The notes beneath the pieces are model-generated. The model did no database searches, was not told the DNA's origin, and saw only the letters and a program-made list of their open reading frames with translations. Of a stretch of DNA of 64,000 nucleotides, positions 30,874 through 42,482 are shown in pieces. Position 1 is the first letter of the stretch; each line of letters starts with the position of its first letter. The stretch is from assembly GCA_008501585.1 (NCBI GenBank), contig QQUN01000078.1, positions 1 to 64,000 on the forward strand. Reading direction: 5' to 3'. The translations under genes were made by a program, and so were the position numbers. The stretch comes from Pseudomonadota bacterium. GTDB lineage: Bacteria > Pseudomonadota > Gammaproteobacteria > Burkholderiales > Rhodocyclaceae.

Positions 30874-31301
30874 TCCCCGAGCCACTTCTGTCGCTCATCC
30901 GCAAGTTCGAGGGCTTGCGCCTCAAGGCATACCGTTGCCCCGCCGGCGTGCCGACGATCGGCTACGGGCACACCGGGCCGGACGTAAGCATGGACATGCC
31001 GCCCATCACAGCGCCTCAAGCCGAGGCACTGATGCACCAAGACGCCGACGTGTTCTACCGCGCCTGCGGCCGCCTCTCGCCGCGCCTGTGGTTGGAGGGC
31101 GACGCCAAGCACGCGGCCATCGCCGACTTCTGCTTCAACCTCGGCACGACCCGCTACAAGGCGAGCACGCTCAAGCGCCACGTCGATGCCGGTGACTGGC
31201 AAGGCGCCGCCGAGGAGATGCAGAAGTGGGTATGGGGCGGCGGGCGCAAGCTCCCCGGCCTCATCGCCCGACGGGCGGCCGAGGCGCGTCTCCTCGCCTG
31301 A
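30870..31301 (+). CDS. endolysin, GH24 lysozyme (E-C-T type)
   Basis: A 143-residue T4-type lysozyme. The catalytic set is Glu14, Cys23 and Thr29 with spacing E-8-C-5-T, the variant in which Cys replaces the Asp of T4/P22 enzymes. The context is KFEGLRLKAYRCPAG then VPTIGYGHT. It cleaves peptidoglycan at the end of infection. There is no signal peptide or SAR segment, so it depends on the holin next door. Its last 41 bp overlap the end of a converging gene on the other strand. Confidence 0.9.
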   Translation: MIPEPLLSLIRKFEGLRLKAYRCPAGVPTIGYGHTGPDVSMDMPPITAPQAEALMHQDADVFYRACGRLSPRLWLEGDAKHAAIADFCFNLGTTRYKASTLKRHVDAGDWQGAAEEMQKWVWGGGRKLPGLIARRAAEARLLA

Positions 31302-31452
31302 ACATCCGGCGTACCACCCACCAGGCGGCTATGAGTGCGAGGAGGAAAGGAACGTCACCCGCCCCTGAGCCGGGGCCGCCGAACAGCTTTCCTACCTGAG
31401 CGCCGATCACCAGTATGACGATGGCCACCGCGAACGCCTTTGCCGTTTTCAT
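31261..31452 (-). CDS. small two-span membrane protein, 63 aa
   Basis: A short protein with two hydrophobic segments (about residues 5-22 and 38-50) and an Arg-rich C terminus. The ATG at 31452 has GAGGTGG 6-12 bases upstream, better than the GTG three codons earlier. The gene converges on the lysozyme and overlaps its end by 41 bp. It sits at the phage-host boundary, so its origin is unclear. A strong hairpin precedes it on the same strand. Confidence 0.5.
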   Translation of the reverse strand: MKTAKAFAVAIVILVIGAQVGKLFGGPGSGAGDVPFLLALIAAWWVVRRMFRRGDAPRPPVGR

Positions 31453-31482
31453 ATATTCCACCTCGCAAGCTGTCTAAAAACA

Positions 31483-31512
31483 AAAACCCGCATCAACAAT
31501 GATGCGGGTTTT
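31483..31512. terminator. bidirectional terminator between prophage and acnB
   Basis: A 13-bp perfect stem, AAAACCCGCATCA with TGATGCGGGTTTT, and a 4-base loop. T-runs at the 3' side on both strands allow termination in either direction. On the minus strand it would end the acnB message just past its stop at 31545. On the plus strand it would stop late phage transcription from entering acnB. Confidence 0.85.
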
Positions 31513-31544
31513 GTGGGGGTTGTACTAGTCCTATTTCTTAGACA

Positions 31545-34142
31545 TCAAACCTCAATTTTCTCTGCAACTTCAACGAATTCCGCTATTTCGTTAAAGTTCA
31601 TGTAGCGATAGACGTCGGCCGCCTTGGCTTCGAGCGACTGGACCTGCGCCAGGTACTCGGTGGTGGTCGGGATCTTGCCGGTCAGGGCGCACACCGCGGC
31701 CAGCTCGGCGGAGCCGAGATAGACCTGGGTGTCGATACCGAGGCGGTTCGGGAAGTTCCGGGTCGAGGTCGACATGGCGGTCGAGCCCTTGCGGATCTGC
31801 GCCTGGTTACCCATGCACAGCGAGCAACCCGGCATTTCCATGCGGGCGCCAGACTTGCCGAGCACCGAGTAGTAGCCTTCCTCGTTGAGGATCATGGCGT
31901 CCATCTTGGTCGGCGGGGCGATCCACAGGCGGGTCGGGATGTCGCTCTTGCCTTCCAGGACCTTACCGGCGGCACGGAAGTGACCGATGTTGGTCATGCA
32001 CGAACCGATGAACACTTCGTCGATCTTGGCGCCGGCGACTTCAGACAGCGTCTTGACGTCGTCCGGGTCGTTCGGGCAGGCCACGATCGGCTCCTTGATG
32101 TCGGCCAGGTCGATGTCGATCACCGCGGCGTACTCGGCATCGGCGTCGCCCTTGAGCAGCTCGCCCTTGGCGATCCACTCTTCCATGGCCTTGATGCGGC
32201 GGCCCAGGGTGCGCTTGTCTTCGTAGCCGTTGGCGATCATCCACTTCATGAGCGTGATGTTCGAGTTCATGTACTCGACGATCGGCGCCTTGTTCAGATG
32301 CACGGTGCAACCGGCAGCGGAACGCTCGGCCGAGGCGTCGGACAGCTCGAACGCCTGCTCGACCTTGAGGTCCGGCAGACCTTCGATCTCGAGGATGCGG
32401 CCCGAGAAGATGTTCTTCTTGCCCTTCTTCTCGACGGTCAGCAAGCCGGCCTTGATGGCGTACAGCGGAATGGCGTTGACCAGGTCGCGCAGGGTGACGC
32501 CGGGCTGCATCTTGCCCTTGAAGCGCACCAGCACCGACTCGGGCATGTCCAGCGGCATCACGCCGGTGGCGGCTGCGAAGGCCACCAGACCGGAACCGGC
32601 CGGGAAGGAGATGCCGATCGGGAAGCGGGTGTGCGAGTCGCCACCGGTACCGACGGTATCGGGCAGCAGCAGGCGGTTGAGCCAGGAGTGGATCACGCCG
32701 TCACCCGGACGCAGCGAGACGCCGCCACGGGTGGAGATGAAGCTCGGCAGCTCGCGGTGCATGCGCACGTCGACCAGCTTCGGATAGGCGGCGGTGTGGC
32801 AGAAGGACTGCATCACCAGGTCGGCCGAGAAACCGAGGCAGGCCAGATCCTTGAGCTCGTCGCGGGTCATCGGGCCGGTGGTGTCCTGGGAGCCGACGGT
32901 GGTCATCTTCGGCTCGCAGTAGGTCCCCGGGCGGATGCCCTGGCCTTCCGGCAGACCGCAGGCACGGCCGACCATCTTCTGGGCCAGCGAGAAGCCCTTG
33001 CCGGAATCGGCCGGATCCTGCGGCAGGCGGAACAGCGTGGAGACCGGCAGGCCCAGCGCTTCGCGCGCCTTGGCGGTCAGGCCGCGACCGATGATCAGCG
33101 GAATGCGGCCACCGGCGCGCACTTCGTCGAGAATGACCGGGGTCTTGAGCGCGGCTTCGGCGATTTTCTCGCCGTTCTTGAAGGCGGTGACCACGGCGGT
33201 GGCCTGGTCAACCTTCAGCTCGACCTCGTCACCCATGTCCATGGCGTTGACGTCGATCTCGATCGGCAGCGCGCCGGCATCTTCCATGGTGTTGAAGAAG
33301 ATCGGGGCGATCTTGGAACCCAGGCACACGCCACCGAAGCGCTTGTTCGGCACGAAGGGGATGTCTTCGCCGGTAAACCACAGCACCGAGTTGGTGGCCG
33401 ACTTGCGCGAGGAACCGGTACCGACCACGTCACCGACGTAGGCCACCAGGTTGCCCTTGGCGCGCAGGTCTTCGAGGAACTTGACCGGGCCGCGAACACC
33501 GGCTTCTTCCGGCTCGATCCCGGCGCGCGGGTTCTTGAGCATGGCCAGCGCGTGCAGCGGGATGTCGGGACGCGACCAGGCATCCGGCGCCGGCGACAGG
33601 TCGTCGGTGTTGGTCTCGCCAGTCACCTTGAAGATGGTGACCTTCATCGAGGCCGGCACTTCCGGGCGGCTGGTGAACCACTCGGCGTCGGCCCAGGACT
33701 GCATCACGGCCTTGGCGTTGGCGCTGCCCTTGGCGGCCAGTTCCTTGACGTCGTGGAAGTAGTCGAACATCAGCAGGGTCTTTTTCAGGCCCTCGGCGGC
33801 GATGCCACCGACTTCGGCGTCGTCGATCAGGTCGATCATCGGCTTGATGTTGAAACCGCCGAGCATGGTGCCCAGCAGTTCGGTGGCCTTGGCACGCGAC
33901 ACCAGCCCACAGGCCAGTTCGCCCTTGGCGACCTTGGCCAGAAACTCGGCCTTCACCTTGGCGGCATCGTCCACACCGGCAGGCACGCGATGCGTCAGGA
34001 GTTCAACCAGAAAACCTTCTTCGCCGGCGGGCGGGTTCTGGAGCAGTTGAACCAGTTCTTCGGTCTGCTGCTTGTCCAGCGGCAGAGCGGGAATGCCAAG
34101 CGCCTCGCGCTCGGCGGCATGCTGACGGTAGGCTTGTAGCAC
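31545..34142 (-). CDS. acnB: aconitate hydratase B / 2-methylisocitrate dehydratase
   Basis: An 865-residue protein, the same length as E. coli AcnB. The N terminus ([20 protein letters not shown]) is the AcnB HEAT-like start, the swivel domain comes before the iron-sulfur core, and the cluster ligands are in [11 protein letters not shown] and [11 protein letters not shown]. It isomerises citrate to isocitrate in the TCA cycle and also hydrates 2-methyl-cis-aconitate. The start is GTG at 34142 with AGGAAGG 9 bases upstream. It diverges from acnA. The prophage ends just after its 3' end. Confidence 0.96.
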   Translation of the reverse strand: MLQAYRQHAAEREALGIPALPLDKQQTEELVQLLQNPPAGEEGFLVELLTHRVPAGVDDAAKVKAEFLAKVAKGELACGLVSRAKATELLGTMLGGFNIKPMIDLIDDAEVGGIAAEGLKKTLLMFDYFHDVKELAAKGSANAKAVMQSWADAEWFTSRPEVPASMKVTIFKVTGETNTDDLSPAPDAWSRPDIPLHALAMLKNPRAGIEPEEAGVRGPVKFLEDLRAKGNLVAYVGDVVGTGSSRKSATNSVLWFTGEDIPFVPNKRFGGVCLGSKIAPIFFNTMEDAGALPIEIDVNAMDMGDEVELKVDQATAVVTAFKNGEKIAEAALKTPVILDEVRAGGRIPLIIGRGLTAKAREALGLPVSTLFRLPQDPADSGKGFSLAQKMVGRACGLPEGQGIRPGTYCEPKMTTVGSQDTTGPMTRDELKDLACLGFSADLVMQSFCHTAAYPKLVDVRMHRELPSFISTRGGVSLRPGDGVIHSWLNRLLLPDTVGTGGDSHTRFPIGISFPAGSGLVAFAAATGVMPLDMPESVLVRFKGKMQPGVTLRDLVNAIPLYAIKAGLLTVEKKGKKNIFSGRILEIEGLPDLKVEQAFELSDASAERSAAGCTVHLNKAPIVEYMNSNITLMKWMIANGYEDKRTLGRRIKAMEEWIAKGELLKGDADAEYAAVIDIDLADIKEPIVACPNDPDDVKTLSEVAGAKIDEVFIGSCMTNIGHFRAAGKVLEGKSDIPTRLWIAPPTKMDAMILNEEGYYSVLGKSGARMEMPGCSLCMGNQAQIRKGSTAMSTSTRNFPNRLGIDTQVYLGSAELAAVCALTGKIPTTTEYLAQVQSLEAKAADVYRYMNFNEIAEFVEVAEKIEV

Positions 34143-34210
34143 GGCGGTATCCTTCCTGTTACACAGTGGCAGAGAGCCCCGAAGCAGATGCCGCGGGGAC
34201 GAACGGACGA

Positions 34211-34235
34211 ATTATATATCTTTTATAAGACTGAG
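34211..34235 (-). promoter_or_regulatory. AT-rich promoter island between acnB and acnA
   Basis: The only strongly AT-rich stretch of the 239-bp gap. On the minus strand it holds TATAAT (34216-34211), a perfect -10 for acnB; no clear -35 lies 17 bases upstream. Nearby TATATATC/TTTTATAAG halves form a loose inverted repeat that could bind a GntR-type or other regulator. Confidence 0.5.
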
Positions 34236-34381
34236 TCTGGACGAAGCGACTTACGGCACGCTTACGCACCTGCAGCAATTGTACTCCGCTTGGCGTCTCG
34301 CGTAACGGCCGGGGGAACACCGCCGCCGCCCGGCAGTCCGACTTGGGCCTGACCCGACCCGCTGACCGCCAGGAGACTGCC

Positions 34382-37072
<2,691 letters not shown>

Positions 37073-37078
37073 CCGCAC

Positions 37079-37402
37079 TCAGTGCCCTCGGCCGGCCAGA
37101 CCGGCAGCCAGGGCACACAGCCAGCGCGGCCGTGCGCTCAAGGTCAGGGCCACGGCGACCGCGGCGCCACTCAACTGCATGACCCCGAGCACGCTGCCGA
37201 AGCCGGCGCCTTCGCGCCACACCGCCAGCGCAATGCTCGTGGCAAGGGCCAGCGCACCAGCCCACCGAAGGCCGCGCCGCCGCCCGACGGGCAACACACG
37301 ACTGCCCGCCAGATCGCGCCAATGCCGCGACATGGACAGCGCCAGCAGCCCAAAGCCGCCATACGCCGCCAGGCAGGCGGCGAGCAGCGCCCCCTCAGCC
37401 AT
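37079..37402 (-). CDS. DUF3325 membrane protein
   Basis: A 107-residue protein with three or four hydrophobic helices and the pattern GGFGLLALSMSRHWRDLAGS, typical of DUF3325, a family found at the end of iron-siderophore operons with PepSY and DUF3649 genes. The start at 37402 overlaps the PepSY stop by 8 bp and gives the normal family length; longer starts at 37423 or 37450 are possible. It is the last gene of the iron operon. The precise function is unknown. Confidence 0.75.
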   Translation of the reverse strand: MAEGALLAACLAAYGGFGLLALSMSRHWRDLAGSRVLPVGRRRGLRWAGALALATSIALAVWREGAGFGSVLGVMQLSGAAVAVALTLSARPRWLCALAAGLAGRGH

Positions 37403-38930
37403 GACCGCCATCCACCGCGGCATGCGCCGCTGTCGATGACCGCCGGCCATGCCGCGCCGCCCAGCCAGCGAGCCCGGCGCTCAACAGCAGCACACCATCG
37501 ACCCCGGCCACCGCCCACTGCCCCGCCGCCACCGCCGCCAGCGGGTGCAGCCCGGTGGTCAGCGTGTTGAGCACCACCGCGGCAACGGCCGCCAGGCCAA
37601 TCATCCGGCTCTGTGCCCGCCAGGCCTCGTGGGGACGCAGCGCGGCATGGCAGAAGCCCAGCACCCACACGCCGAAGAAAACCTGCATCTCCACCCCCGC
37701 CCGACCGGCCAGCTCGGCCGGCAGCAGCCGGTTGGCCAGCAAGAAGGCCAGCGTGGCAATCATGGTGCCGGTCATGCCGCCCACGGTCAGCGCCTCGACC
37801 AGGCGCATTCCCGCTCCAGCCCCGCGGCGCCGGCGCGCCGCCAGCCAGAACAGCAGCCCGGAGCCGATCATCATGCAGCCGGCCAGGCCGGCCACGAAAT
37901 ACAGGCCGCGCAGCAGGCCATGGCGAAACTGGATGAAGTGCAGGCCGGCGATGAAGCGCTGCACGGCCATCACCGGCCGGGCCCCGTGCCGATGCAGCAA
38001 GCGACCGCTGGTACCGTCGAAGATGAGCCGGTCGATGTTCATCGGGATGTCATCGGCCACGCTGCGGCGGATCTCGACATAGGCCGCAGCGTCACCCGGA
38101 TGGCGCACGCGGACCTGATACGCCTCGCGGCCTTGCCACAGCGCGCGCGCGGTGGCGAGCATCGCATCCAGCGAGGCCAACTCGCCCGGTCGGCCGCTGG
38201 CGGGGCGCTGCCAGCTACCGAAGGCCGCCTGATCGAAGGCCGCGCGCGCCCCGCCGGCGGCACCGGTGTAAGCCACCTGGTAGGCCGCAGGAAAGTAGAT
38301 GGCGAAGAAGATGATCAGCCCCGACAGGGTGATGACGAAATGAAACGGCAAGACCAGCACACCGCTGAGGTTGTGCACATCGAGCACCGCGCGCGGCAAG
38401 GCACGCGTCGGCCGGAAGGTGAAAAAGTCGCTGAAGATGCGGCGATGCACGATCACGCCGGACACCAGCAGCACCAGCATGGCCATGCCGGCGGCACCGA
38501 CAAGCCAGTAGCCCAGGTCGGCAAAGCGCAGATGCAGGCGGAAATGGAAGGGAAAGAAAAAGCCGCTCGCACCGACGCTGCCGGCCTCGGGCAGCAGCCG
38601 GCCGCTGGCCGGATCGATGTGGCGGCGCACCGGCTGGCCCTGCCCGTCGGTGTAGCGCAGTTCGATTGCCGGTACGCGCGCGCCCGGCAACACCACGGTC
38701 CACATCGCCGCGCCAGCGGCCAGGCGTTCGGCCACGGGCACCACGGTGGCGTCCAGGGACGGGGTTGCGGCCGGCGCGGGCAAGCGGGTCGCCGGCATCA
38801 TCCAGCGGTCGATCTCGCGGTCGAACACCGACAGGCTGCCCATCCAGAAGATGATGAAGAGCAGCGTGCCCAGACACACCCCGGCCCAGGTGTGGAGCCC
38901 GGCCATGGCCTGGCGCAACCGCGCGGTCAT
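37395..38930 (-). CDS. PepSY-associated transmembrane protein
   Basis: A 511-residue inner-membrane protein with the PepSY_TM layout: helix 1 with LHTWAGVCLGTLLFIIFWMG, a periplasmic PepSY-like region, then further transmembrane helices (GMAMLVLLVSGVIVHRR; FVITLSGLIIFF; and near the C terminus). Conserved histidines (e.g. in DVHNLSG) could bind haem for ferric-siderophore reduction, as proposed for this family. It sits between DUF3649 and DUF3325 in the TonB-receptor operon, so a role in iron release or uptake is likely. Confidence 0.85.
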   Translation of the reverse strand: MTARLRQAMAGLHTWAGVCLGTLLFIIFWMGSLSVFDREIDRWMMPATRLPAPAATPSLDATVVPVAERLAAGAAMWTVVLPGARVPAIELRYTDGQGQPVRRHIDPASGRLLPEAGSVGASGFFFPFHFRLHLRFADLGYWLVGAAGMAMLVLLVSGVIVHRRIFSDFFTFRPTRALPRAVLDVHNLSGVLVLPFHFVITLSGLIIFFAIYFPAAYQVAYTGAAGGARAAFDQAAFGSWQRPASGRPGELASLDAMLATARALWQGREAYQVRVRHPGDAAAYVEIRRSVADDIPMNIDRLIFDGTSGRLLHRHGARPVMAVQRFIAGLHFIQFRHGLLRGLYFVAGLAGCMMIGSGLLFWLAARRRRGAGAGMRLVEALTVGGMTGTMIATLAFLLANRLLPAELAGRAGVEMQVFFGVWVLGFCHAALRPHEAWRAQSRMIGLAAVAAVVLNTLTTGLHPLAAVAAGQWAVAGVDGVLLLSAGLAGWAARHGRRSSTAAHAAVDGGHG

Positions 38931-38931
38931 G

Positions 38932-39225
38932 TCACGCCGCCACCGGCAGGCGGATGCCCAGCGCCAGCACCCAACTCAAGGCCGCGCCGCCCAGCAGCCC
39001 GGCCCACACCCGCCACAGGCGCGGTTCGACCGCGGCCCACAGCAGCACCAGCAGATAGATGATGAAGCCGAGCATGGCGGCCAGCACCACGGCCTCGCTG
39101 TGCGCCATGCCGGCCACGGCGGGCAGGGCCACGGCAAGGAGCGCCACGGCACCGGCGGCAAACGCGTAGCCCGCGCCCACTGCCGCCAGCACCCGCGAGA
39201 CCACCCGGCCGCCGTGTCGTGGCAC
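38932..39225 (-). CDS. DUF3649 membrane protein
   Basis: A 97-residue protein with three hydrophobic helices and the pattern GFIIYLLVLLWAAVEPRLWRVW typical of DUF3649 iron-uptake proteins. It lies 3 bp after the TonB receptor gene and just before the PepSY gene in one operon. The family is a conserved companion of siderophore receptors and PepSY reductases. The mechanism is not known. Confidence 0.82.
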   Translation of the reverse strand: MPRHGGRVVSRVLAAVGAGYAFAAGAVALLAVALPAVAGMAHSEAVVLAAMLGFIIYLLVLLWAAVEPRLWRVWAGLLGGAALSWVLALGIRLPVAA

Positions 39226-39228
39226 GAC

Positions 39229-41358
39229 TCAGAAGTCCACCCGGTAGCCGACCGTCAGGGTGCGCCCGCGCCCCTTGAAGTAGCGCTCGTCACGCGTGGT
39301 GGAGTCGGCGCTCTGGCCGTAGTAGGTGACGTAGTCTTCATTGAACAGGTTCTCTACGCCGACACTGACCAGCCCCTCGCTCAGGCGGTAGCTCACCGAC
39401 GCATCGACCAGGCTGTAGCCATCGAAGTCCAGCGATGCCTTGTCGAAGCTGCGGTCGAAATAATGATTGGCCTGCACCTGGGTTTCCAGGCGATCGCTCC
39501 AGCGGGCGAGCCAGCCCAGCGAGAGGCGGTTGGGCGAGATGTTGGCGCCGTCCAGATCGGTGTCGACCTTGCCGTCACCATTGGTGTCCGAGCGGCCGGT
39601 CAGTCGCGCGTAGCCGGCGCTCAGGCGGTGGTCGTCGGTCACACGCCATGCGGCGCTGGCCTCGACCCCGCTGATCTCCGTCCGTTCGCGCCGCACCTGG
39701 TACACCCCGCCGACGTTGACCAGGCGCGAGCCGAGATCGGCGTCCGATTCGAAGTAGCTCGCCTCGAACTCGAGCGGGCCGTGGGCCAGGCGGACGCCAA
39801 GCTCGCGGTTGTCGGTGACGATGGGCTGCAGATCGAGGAAATCATCCACGCGCTGACCGCTCTGGTTGATGCCGCGCAGCACCCGGCCGACATCCGGCAT
39901 GCCGAAGCCCTCCGAGTAGTTGGCAAACACCTGCGCCCAGTCGGTGGCCTGGACGACGATGCCCGCGTTGAACAGCGTCTCCTGGAAGCTGGGCTCTCCG
40001 CCTTCCACCAGCACGCCGTTGGCCGAGGCGACGGTGCGGAAGGAGTCGACCTTCAGCTCGGCATACTCGCGCCGCACACCGGCCTGCAGCTTGAGCCGCT
40101 CGACCGGGCGCAACTCGGCCTGCAAGAAGGGGGCAAAGTTGCGGAAGGTCGTCTCCGGCACCCATTCACGGTCGGTGGCGATGAGCATCTGGCGAGTGGT
40201 GTCCTGGAGCATGTCGAAGCCGCCGGTGAGGGTCAGCCGGTCGGAGAACAGATCGTGACGGCTGAGCGTGAACTTGGCGCCGAGCTTGTCCGACTCGTTC
40301 TGCGACTGGTCGAACAAGGTCCCCACCGGCGCCAGGCTGGCGTCCTGGAAGGTGCCGAAGGTGCCGCCGCCGAAGCGCGCGCGGAAGCGCTGCGAGTAAA
40401 GCTGCGCGGCGAGCTCGTGCCCTGCCAGGTTGCTGTGCTTGTAGGCCAGGCTGGTGGTCGTCACGTCGTTCTGCGGCGCCTTGCCCGCCGGGGTGCCGCG
40501 GCGCGAGGTGGCGGGGATGCCGGCATCGGCATCGCCCGGCACGTTGACATAGTCGTTGTTGCCCTTGAGCACGAAGCGGTTGAGGCTGAAGGCAAGGTTC
40601 TGGTCCTCGTCGAACCAGTAGCCGAGCTTGAGCAGGATGTCGTGGCTGACCGAATCCATGATGTCGCCCTGGGTGTTGTCCACCCCGATCGACCGGCCGC
40701 CACCATCGTAGAACAGGCCTTGGGTCTGGTAGCTGGCGCCGGCCAGGAATTCCCAGCCGTCCTTCATGCCCTCGACACGGTAGTCGAGCTTGTAGCCCAG
40801 CCCGTCAGCCGCCGAATCCGTCGGTCCGGTAAAGCGGATGCCTGCATGCTGGCGCAGCGCCTCGCTGCGGGTGCGGCGGGTGACGAAGTTGATGATCCCG
40901 CCCGTGGCGCCCAGGCCGTGCTCGGCACTGGCGCCGTGGATGATCTCGATCCGCTCGACCATCGACAGGTCGATGGTGTAGCCGTCGCGGGAGCTGTCGC
41001 GCAGCGGGTTGGACTGCGGCACGCCGTCAATCATGAACAAGGGGTTGCGACCGCGGAAGGTCTCGCCGGCATTGGACAGCTTCTGGCGGCTCGGCGAGTA
41101 GGACGGCAGCAGATTGCTCAGCACCTGCGCCTGGTCCGACGACACCGCAAGCTGGCGCTCGATCTGCTCGCGCGAAATGACGGTGATCTTCTGCGCCGTC
41201 TCGCCCGCCACACTGCCCGAACGGGTGGCGCTGACGGTGACGCTGTCCAGTTCGGTCGGCCGTTGCTCGGCCGCGGCGGGCAGCGCCAGCATCGCCCCCA
41301 CAAGGGCGGTTACGGCCGGCAGTCGACGGCCGGGGGCAGGACGGTAAAAACGCAGCAT
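39229..41358 (-). CDS. TonB-dependent siderophore receptor
   Basis: A 709-residue outer-membrane receptor. A signal peptide ends near residue 30 (ALPAAA), a TonB-box-like DSVTVSAT follows, and the plug domain (about 50-160) has NPLFMIDGVPQSNPL and IEIIHGASAEHGLGATGGII. The rest is a 22-strand barrel ending in Phe (GYRVDF). It imports a ferric siderophore using TonB energy; the ligand cannot be read from sequence. It heads the iron operon and has a Fur box about 180 bp upstream. Confidence 0.92.
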   Translation of the reverse strand: MLRFYRPAPGRRLPAVTALVGAMLALPAAAEQRPTELDSVTVSATRSGSVAGETAQKITVISREQIERQLAVSSDQAQVLSNLLPSYSPSRQKLSNAGETFRGRNPLFMIDGVPQSNPLRDSSRDGYTIDLSMVERIEIIHGASAEHGLGATGGIINFVTRRTRSEALRQHAGIRFTGPTDSAADGLGYKLDYRVEGMKDGWEFLAGASYQTQGLFYDGGGRSIGVDNTQGDIMDSVSHDILLKLGYWFDEDQNLAFSLNRFVLKGNNDYVNVPGDADAGIPATSRRGTPAGKAPQNDVTTTSLAYKHSNLAGHELAAQLYSQRFRARFGGGTFGTFQDASLAPVGTLFDQSQNESDKLGAKFTLSRHDLFSDRLTLTGGFDMLQDTTRQMLIATDREWVPETTFRNFAPFLQAELRPVERLKLQAGVRREYAELKVDSFRTVASANGVLVEGGEPSFQETLFNAGIVVQATDWAQVFANYSEGFGMPDVGRVLRGINQSGQRVDDFLDLQPIVTDNRELGVRLAHGPLEFEASYFESDADLGSRLVNVGGVYQVRRERTEISGVEASAAWRVTDDHRLSAGYARLTGRSDTNGDGKVDTDLDGANISPNRLSLGWLARWSDRLETQVQANHYFDRSFDKASLDFDGYSLVDASVSYRLSEGLVSVGVENLFNEDYVTYYGQSADSTTRDERYFKGRGRTLTVGYRVDF

Positions 41359-41538
41359 CAGTCACTCTCCATGTCTATCGTGATTCAAACCATGGCTGGC
41401 GAGGAGCGAGGCTCGTGGCTGGCTGCGGCAGGCCGGCCCTGTCCGCGCCATCGGGCGGCGGCAGGGTGCCGGTGAGTTCAGGCGTCCCGCCGCGGCAGAT
41501 CGGTGCGGGGGAAAACCAAGGAAGGGCGGCATTCTAAT

Positions 41539-41553
41539 TGATAACGATTCTCA
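41539..41553. promoter_or_regulatory. Fur box
   Basis: TGATAACGATTCTCA matches the 7-1-7 Fur consensus TGATAAT-N-ATTATCA at 12 of 14 positions. It lies between the TonB receptor and the divergent YchJ-like gene. It most probably represses the iron operon when iron is plentiful. The 284-bp gap holds no other gene I can support. Confidence 0.8.
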
Positions 41554-41642
41554 ACTACAACCCTTGCCCTCGGCGGCGCCATGTTGCGCCTTCCGCAACG
41601 GGTGCTTCACAGCCCCGTCCGACGGCGCTACCGTGCACCCGC

Positions 41643-42032
41643 ATGACACCCCGACACCGCCCCTGCCCCTGCGGCCGCCCGGCCACCTATGCCGCCTGTT
41701 GCGGCCGACTGATTTCCGGCGATGCCATCGCGGCGGATGCCGAGTCGTTGATGCGCTCGCGCTATACCGCCTATTGCGTGGGCGCCGCCGACTACCTGCG
41801 CGCCACCTGGCATGTATCGACCCGGCCCGCGGCGCTGACACTGGACGACACCCCGCGCTGGACCGGCCTGCGCATTGAATCGGCCACGTCCACGGGGCCA
41901 ACGACGGCCACCGTCGGTTTCGTGGCCCGCTACCGCAGCGGCGGGCGTGCCGGTGAGCTTCGCGAGCTCAGCCGCTTCGTGTGCGAGGACGGCCGCTGGT
42001 ATTACGTGGATGGCGATATCCAGGACGACTGA
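41643..42032 (+). CDS. YchJ/UPF0225 family protein with SEC-C zinc motif
   Basis: A 129-residue protein. The N-terminal CPCGRPATYAACCG is the SEC-C zinc knuckle, followed by a SnoaL-like fold with LMRSRYTAYCVGAADYLRATW, typical of YchJ proteins. Its function is unknown. The start at 41643 is where the family begins; the open frame continues upstream through the Fur-box region without a start of its own. It is divergent from the iron operon. Confidence 0.85.
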   Translation: MTPRHRPCPCGRPATYAACCGRLISGDAIAADAESLMRSRYTAYCVGAADYLRATWHVSTRPAALTLDDTPRWTGLRIESATSTGPTTATVGFVARYRSGGRAGELRELSRFVCEDGRWYYVDGDIQDD

Positions 42033-42098
42033 CAGCCAGCTGCCGGGCTGCCTATAATCGGGCTTCCAGGCTTTCGCCGCACTCCGGAGCGCCCGCGC

Positions 42099-42482
42099 AT
42101 GAATCTCGAGAAGGTCATCTTCGGCTTCTTCATCGTCCTCGCCGCCACGCTCAACTTCGGCTTTTTCGTCGGTGACCTGAGCAACCCCGAGCACCACGAC
42201 ATCTACGAACTGTTCGCCGCCATCGTGGTCAACCTGATCGCCACCGTGCTCAAGTTCGGCGACCGCACACAGATCGGGGCGGTGCACCTGTCCACCTCGC
42301 TGGTGGCCGACCTGCAGCTGATTGCCGCCGCCATGGTGTGGGGCTACGGCGCCCATGTGCTTGGCACCGGCATGACGCCGGACATCACCGCCAAGGTGGT
42401 GTCGCTGTCGGGCGGCGCCCTGTTCGCCAACGTGGTCTCGGTCATCATCCTGATCGCCGAAACCATCATGCAGCGTCGATGA
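42099..42482 (+). CDS. DUF6394 membrane protein
   Basis: A 127-residue protein with four hydrophobic helices (e.g. VIFGFFIVLAATLNFGFFVG and LFANVVSVIILIAETI) and a conserved middle (FAAIVVNLIATVLKFGDRTQ), the pattern of DUF6394. Its stop overlaps the start of the potassium-channel gene by 4 bp, so the two are coupled and may work together, possibly as an accessory channel subunit. No enzyme motif is present. Confidence 0.75.
   Translation: MNLEKVIFGFFIVLAATLNFGFFVGDLSNPEHHDIYELFAAIVVNLIATVLKFGDRTQIGAVHLSTSLVADLQLIAAAMVWGYGAHVLGTGMTPDITAKVVSLSGGALFANVVSVIILIAETIMQRR

Larger units (their letters stand above)
1..31480. mobile_element. BPP-1/T7-like podovirus prophage (left end outside window)
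   Basis: A continuous block of phage genes: immunity switch, replication genes, small and large terminase, portal, scaffold, capsid, cement, adaptor, nozzle, internal virion proteins, tail fibre, holin and lysozyme. The order and the connector, adaptor and nozzle types are those of short-tailed phages. The head genes resemble Bordetella phage BPP-1 (Bbp16, Bbp17 and Bbp19 families). All essential virion genes seen are intact, so the element could be functional. No integrase is present, so it should lie to the left, downstream of the leftward early operon. The right end is inferred from the lysozyme gene and a strong hairpin just before acnB; the exact attachment site was not identified. Confidence 0.93.

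Noticed and set aside
29990..31301. Possible Rz/Rz1 spanin pair in the lysis region
   Set aside because: No signal peptide plus lipobox pair or nested frame with a proline-rich lipoprotein was found. The 134-residue protein has one membrane segment but no other spanin feature.
27988..31301. Diversity-generating retroelement near the tail fibre, as in BPP-1
   Set aside because: No reverse transcriptase, no adenine-biased repeat pair and no Mtd-like fold are present in the window.
31980..34139. Long plus-strand open frame opposite acnB, and similar long antisense frames at 23727-27404 and 4543-7119
   Set aside because: They are shadows of high-GC coding on the other strand. Their translations are His/Gly/Arg-rich with no domain, and the real genes are certain.
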